DNA of 64,000 nucleotides, taken from positions 62,001 to 126,000 of the forward strand of contig JAZGTH010000141.1 of the NCBI GenBank assembly GCA_036877525.1. Reading direction: 5' to 3'. The notes below the pieces were generated by a model. That model was given only the letters and a program-made list of their open reading frames with translations. It was not told the DNA's origin and ran no database searches. This stretch comes from Chromobotia macracanthus. Its lineage: Eukaryota; Chordata; Actinopteri; Cypriniformes; Botiidae. Of the stretch, positions 60,559 through 64,000 are shown piece after piece. A program made the translations under genes and the position numbers. The stretch's first letter is position 1. Each line of letters begins with the position of its first letter.

Positions 60559-61475
60559 AGAGAAGCTCCCCTGCTGACTTGAGAGAGAGAGGAGATTACA
60601 GCTGAGCTTCACATTGAAGGCTTTGCTGTTGGAGCAGCCAGAGCCATGAATAGGACACTAACAGATTCCATGGTTAGTAGCTTTAGAGAAGATGCCCCTC
60701 GTCCACCAGTCCCGGGGGAAGAGGGCGAGACAACATGCCACCATCCTAGCAAACTGGCAATGATGAGACCTAAGGATCCTGTTAAGTCCATTACGGCAGA
60801 TCCTTGCGCTTCTACAGTCAGGAGAGAAGATGGTGGACTCGGAGAACCTGAAGGAAGCGCATCGCCAGACTCGCCTCTTGCCCGGTGGACCAAATCACTG
60901 CATTTTCTTCTTGGCGATCAGGATGGTGCACAACTTTTTCGGGCATATTTGGAACGTGAGAAATGTGTGGACACTTTAGATTTCTGGTTTGCCTGCAATG
61001 GTTTCAGGCAAATGGACCTCAAGGATACCAAAACTCACCGAGTTGCCAAAGCCATTTATAAGCGGTATATTGAAAACAACAGTGTTGTGGCCAAGCAGCT
61101 TAAGCCTGCCACTAAGACTTTTATTAGGGATAATATTAAACGGCAGTATATTGACTCTGTGATGTTTGATCAAGCTCAAATGGAGATCCAGACAGCAATG
61201 GAGGAAAATGCCTATCAGATGTTCTTGACTTCAGACATATACCTTGAGTATGTCCGAACTGGTTATGAAAATCCCAGTCATGTAAATCCCAATGGACTAG
61301 CAGGTCTAAAACTCGTTTGTGGATACTTGCCAATGCCAACTCTGAAAGAAGAGGAGGAATGGAGTTGTAATGATTTTAAAGCTAAAGCTTTGGCCACCGT
61401 TGTTGGACTGTCTGCCAAAGCGTTACGGTCACCTCCTTCTCTCTGTGCAGTGGAAGTTTTGGAGAAAGGCTACAG
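60559..61475 (+). CDS. axin2: axin2 exon 2: start codon, tankyrase motif and RGS domain
   Basis: Axin2 is the cytoplasmic scaffold of the beta-catenin destruction complex and a Wnt-induced feedback inhibitor. After the acceptor at 60558 there are 87 nt of 5' UTR, then ATG at 60646; 276 codons plus two bases (AG) follow to donor AG|GTGAG at 61476. Residues 13-28 (SFREDAPRPPVPGEEG and flank) hold the N-terminal tankyrase-binding motif RPPVPGEEG (residues 19-27). Residues about 81-205 are the RGS domain, which binds APC SAMP repeats (WTKSLHFLLGDQDG, LEREKCVDTLDFWFACNGFR, LKPATKTFIRD, MEENAYQMFLTSDIYLEYVR). It closely resembles vertebrate Axin2, with 'GLGEPEG.ASPDSPL' just before RGS. No break or frameshift is seen. 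The next exon is at 63730. Confidence 0.97.
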
Positions 61476-61566
61476 GTGAGACAACCATTGAACTTTTACA
61501 CTTACAATAGAAACATGCTATTACATTTCTATTGTTTTGATTGTACTGTTTTATGTATCATACACA

Positions 61567-61640
61567 CTGTGGCTGTAGCCTACCGGGTAAAATTTAGCTT
61601 TGTAACTTTAAAGGGTTGCAGGTTTAAACCCCTCAAGGCT
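61567..61640 (+). mobile_element. tRNA-like SINE fragment
   Basis: 'tgtggctgtagcctaccggg' resembles a pol III A-box region and 'gcaggtttaaacccctcaa' a B-box (GGTTTAAACCCC against GGTTCRANNCC). Spacing is tRNA-like but no cloverleaf can be drawn with confidence. Confidence 0.4.
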
Positions 61641-62200
61641 TAATTTATTATCTAACGTTGATGAAGCTAAATATATAACAGCGTAGTGAAGCAGTAAATA
61701 GTTGTTTTAAATGTTTTAAAGCTATTACCATTTCATGTTTTGTATTTGAATTCTTGCATTAGACATGAGAGGCTGTTTCTGACAAGTTTGGAGCGGTTTG
61801 CTCTCACCTGGCTTGCATTATGCTGGGGGGGGTTAACATCAATGGAACAGCTTTTCCTTTCAAATAAATAGTCTAGCACCAGACCTCTGCTGGCTCCACA
61901 CAGTTTCCTCTGCTTTGAAATCTTTCCGCCTAGGATCATCTGTAGGGATCAATGGTAGTTCACAATTCAAAATTGTTTTTGGATGTCAGACAAAAATCTG
62001 ATGAGTGCCCCCATCTAAAATATTACAGTTTCAAAAACAAAATGTGTGTTTCGCATTGTTTTAACAAAACAATGAACTTTATCAGTGACTCAGAAGTCGT
62101 ACAGTTAAAGTTTATCATCTGGGCTGTGCCAGAGGAAATGCGGTTTGATAAATTAACACCTCGTTTGATCATGGCACTTAAGGTTGTAAATTAAGTGACC

Positions 62201-62208
62201 CATCAAAG
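62201..62208 (-). promoter_or_regulatory. TCF/LEF consensus site in axin2 intron 2
   Basis: CATCAAAG (CTTTGATG on the minus strand), full match to the consensus. A single site, so it may be chance. Confidence 0.3.
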
Positions 62209-63729
62209 TGTGGTGCCAGACAAATGTTTATCCGTCTCAAAGGCTTTGCATTGGGAAGGTGCTCTCAAAGAAGGTGACGAACGTTTCATCTCAGCTTATC
62301 TGTGGAGTGTTGTTTATGTTGGAAATGATTAGGAACCAGGCAAGAGTAAGCAAAAACGTTTTTTGATGTTATTTGCTGATTTCTTTTTGAAGAATGGTCT
62401 TTGAGCAGTCTGTTTTTTATTACTCTCTGGGCACTTTTTGTTCATCTAAAGCATGTGGAACTTATTTCTCTCCCTCTCCGCGTTTCTGAATTGAGTTATT
62501 CACAAAACAACACACAGCAGCGCTTCCTCTGTGAGTCACAGAGACCGTGGCCTTCATCTCCTCTGTTTCTTATTTACTGCAGTTCTCCTCTGATTTCAGC
62601 TCCCTTTCCTCACACTTTTATCTAGTAAAGAAAAACCCAGACGCATAGAGAATAAGTGAACTTTTTGAGCAAGCGGGAAAGAAGGACAGAGGGGGGTGGG
62701 GCCCCGCATGAAAGAAGGCATGAATAAGAGGGTGAACAAGGAAAGAATGCGAACCCAGCTGTGCTAAATACCTGACTCTGAGCGAGAGCTTCCAAAGGTC
62801 AGGTTTGAGTTGGGGCTGTAGGCTATAGTCCTGCTGGGTCTTCCCCTCATAGCACTGCTGGCAGTAGGCATTCTCATAAGGAAGAGCCCCCCCCTCTTCT
62901 TTTCTTTCCCCTCTCTTGTGTTCTTTTTCTCTCTCAGCCTGGCTCAGGTTCTCCATCTCCTCTTCCAGTGGAGCAGGAATGTGTCACAGCAGGAGAGAGG
63001 GGTATGTAGAGTAAGAGATATTGGAGGGAGGGGTGGCCTGGTGAGTATGTGTGGAGGAGGTGCCCCAGCAGTAAAGAAAAGAACACGAAAGAACAAGAAC
63101 AAGAAGGAGAAATGACTTGAAACGGGAAACTTTAAAGGGGGAGGGTGGGATAAAGTGAGGAACTGAGTGCCTTGCCCAAACAAAAAGGCCCCAGATATGC
63201 TCTGCTGAGGGAAGTGGCATTGGCAATTCACACAGATGTGCTGCTCACTTAACTTCCCCCTGATTAGCCCTCACTGAGCTGCCCTGGGCAGGAGGTGTGG
63301 TGAGGAACATGAAAGGGAAGAGAAGAAAAAACATGCTTAAAAAGAAAATCCAGTAAAAAAAACCTTAACCTTTCTTGCAAACACCAGAAAAGATTATTGT
63401 TTTGATGTTCTCAATACCCAAATTGTTAATGAAGATGACACTTGCTTTGCATTTTGCTTTCTGTTTAATCATTTAGCTGATGGGTTTCTCCAAAGAGTCT
63501 TCCAGTTCACTTTTTAGACCAGAAACATACAATACATATAAAATGCACAATGTTACTTTCAAATGCATTTGCCATTAAACTCCATGTGTCATTTTCCAGG
63601 TAGTAAACATGTTTATAAGATCTAACAAACCTTGTTGCATAGTGCTCCAATTGTTCTCCAGTGTCTTAATTAAAGTGTTTCATGGACCATACTATTCACT
63701 AAAAGCCAAAATGTTTGATATTTCCCCAG

Positions 63730-63870
63730 GTCCTACAGACGTGGTGACCCTGCAAACCCCTACCATGTTACATCTGGTTATGGTTTTGCCCCTGCCACCA
63801 GTGCCAATGACAGCGAGGTCTCCAGCGATGCTATGACGGATGACTCTCTGTCCATGACAGACAGCAGTGT
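63730..63870 (+). CDS. axin2: axin2 exon 3 (residues about 277-324)
   Basis: The acceptor is 'gatatttccccag' and the donor GT|GTAAGT at 63871. The first base completes AGG (Arg 277) with exon 2; it then reads SYRRGDPANPYHVTSGYGFA, PATSANDSEVSSDAMTDDSL and SMTDSSV. The NPYH..SGY.FAPATSANDSE.SSDA.TDDS.SMTDSSV pattern is strongly conserved in vertebrate Axin2 between the RGS domain and the GSK3-binding region, which should lie in the following exons outside this window. The exon is 141 nt and leaves two bases of a Val codon at its end. Confidence 0.96.
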
Positions 63871-64000
63871 GTAAGTTTCTGTCTCTGTTAACTAGATTAG
63901 CACATTCTCTGCAGTACTCTTACAGTACTCCAGTGAACTGGATAGCACTTTTGGCTATTTCAGTTGTGTGTTAGAATATTCAAAATTGCCCAAAGTGTTT
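63871..64000 (+). other. axin2 intron 3 (start)
   Basis: Begins with donor GTAAGT. Ordinary AT-rich sequence to the window edge. Confidence 0.85.

Larger units (their letters stand above)
61476..63729 (+). other. axin2 intron 2 (2.3 kb)
   Basis: Contains a SINE-like piece (61567-61640), a TCF-type site (62201), a G8 run near 61825 and a purine-rich segment (62640-63120) with no recognised gene. ORFs here look random. Confidence 0.7.

Noticed and set aside
60609..61339. Minus-strand ORFs overlapping axin2 exon 2
   Set aside because: Shadows of the axin2 coding sequence on the opposite strand.
61561..61640. Possible tRNA gene
   Set aside because: A- and B-box-like motifs exist but no clean cloverleaf; better read as a SINE fragment.
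62618..63231. Several overlapping ORFs in axin2 intron 2
   Set aside because: Purine-rich low-complexity DNA; no domains and no splice support.

Overview
The window is vertebrate nuclear DNA, most likely from a cypriniform (carp/loach/minnow-type) teleost. It is AT-rich and intron-rich, with GT-AG splicing and AATAAA polyadenylation. Its dispersed repeats look cyprinid: MITEs ending in 'gggtgaact...ctttaa', LINE 3' tails ending in TTCTA repeats, DIRS, hAT-like and Tc1-like relics. The species assignment is inference.

Two protein-coding genes lie in tandem on the + strand. (1) The last nine exons of cep112 (centrosomal protein of 112 kDa) span 3518-49710. They encode about 331 residues of C-terminal coiled coil over 46 kb, with introns up to 12.5 kb. 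The gene starts upstream of the window. (2) The 5' part of axin2 (Wnt feedback scaffold) lies at about 57.7-64.0 kb. It comprises a CpG-rich promoter/non-coding exon 1, coding exon 2 (tankyrase-binding motif plus complete RGS domain) and exon 3; the rest lies downstream. As I recall, CEP112 also lies upstream of AXIN2 in the same orientation in mammals, so this is conserved synteny. About 8 kb of intergenic DNA separates the genes, and its distal part plus axin2 intron 1 holds a cluster of TCF/LEF-type sites.

Region by region: 1-3.5 kb, LINE 3' end and repeats; 3.5-28.3 kb, five cep112 exons with introns holding LINE, hAT-like, Tc1-like and MITE relics; 28.3-40.8 kb, a large intron holding a DIRS tyrosine-recombinase relic and four of the five strange homopolymer blocks that may be basecalling or assembly artefacts (the fifth is in the same intron at 37.4 kb); 40.8-49.7 kb, the last cep112 exons and a TTAA-flanked transposon; 49.7-57.7 kb, intergenic; 57.7-60.5 kb, axin2 exon 1, a GTGAGT-rich array beginning at the exon 1 splice donor and a 1.1-kb 29-bp minisatellite; 60.6-64 kb, axin2 exons 2 and 3.

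I found no prokaryote-like system, CRISPR array or clearly new protein family. The most interesting observations are regulatory or structural: a perfect 10-bp inverted pair of TCF sites 20 bp apart upstream of axin2; three upstream AUGs, one per frame, ending at the axin2 exon 1 donor; that donor being the first unit of an array of repeated GTGAGT motifs; a final cep112 intron whose splicing or retention gives the same predicted C-terminus; and an apparent single-base frameshift in a cep112 exon.
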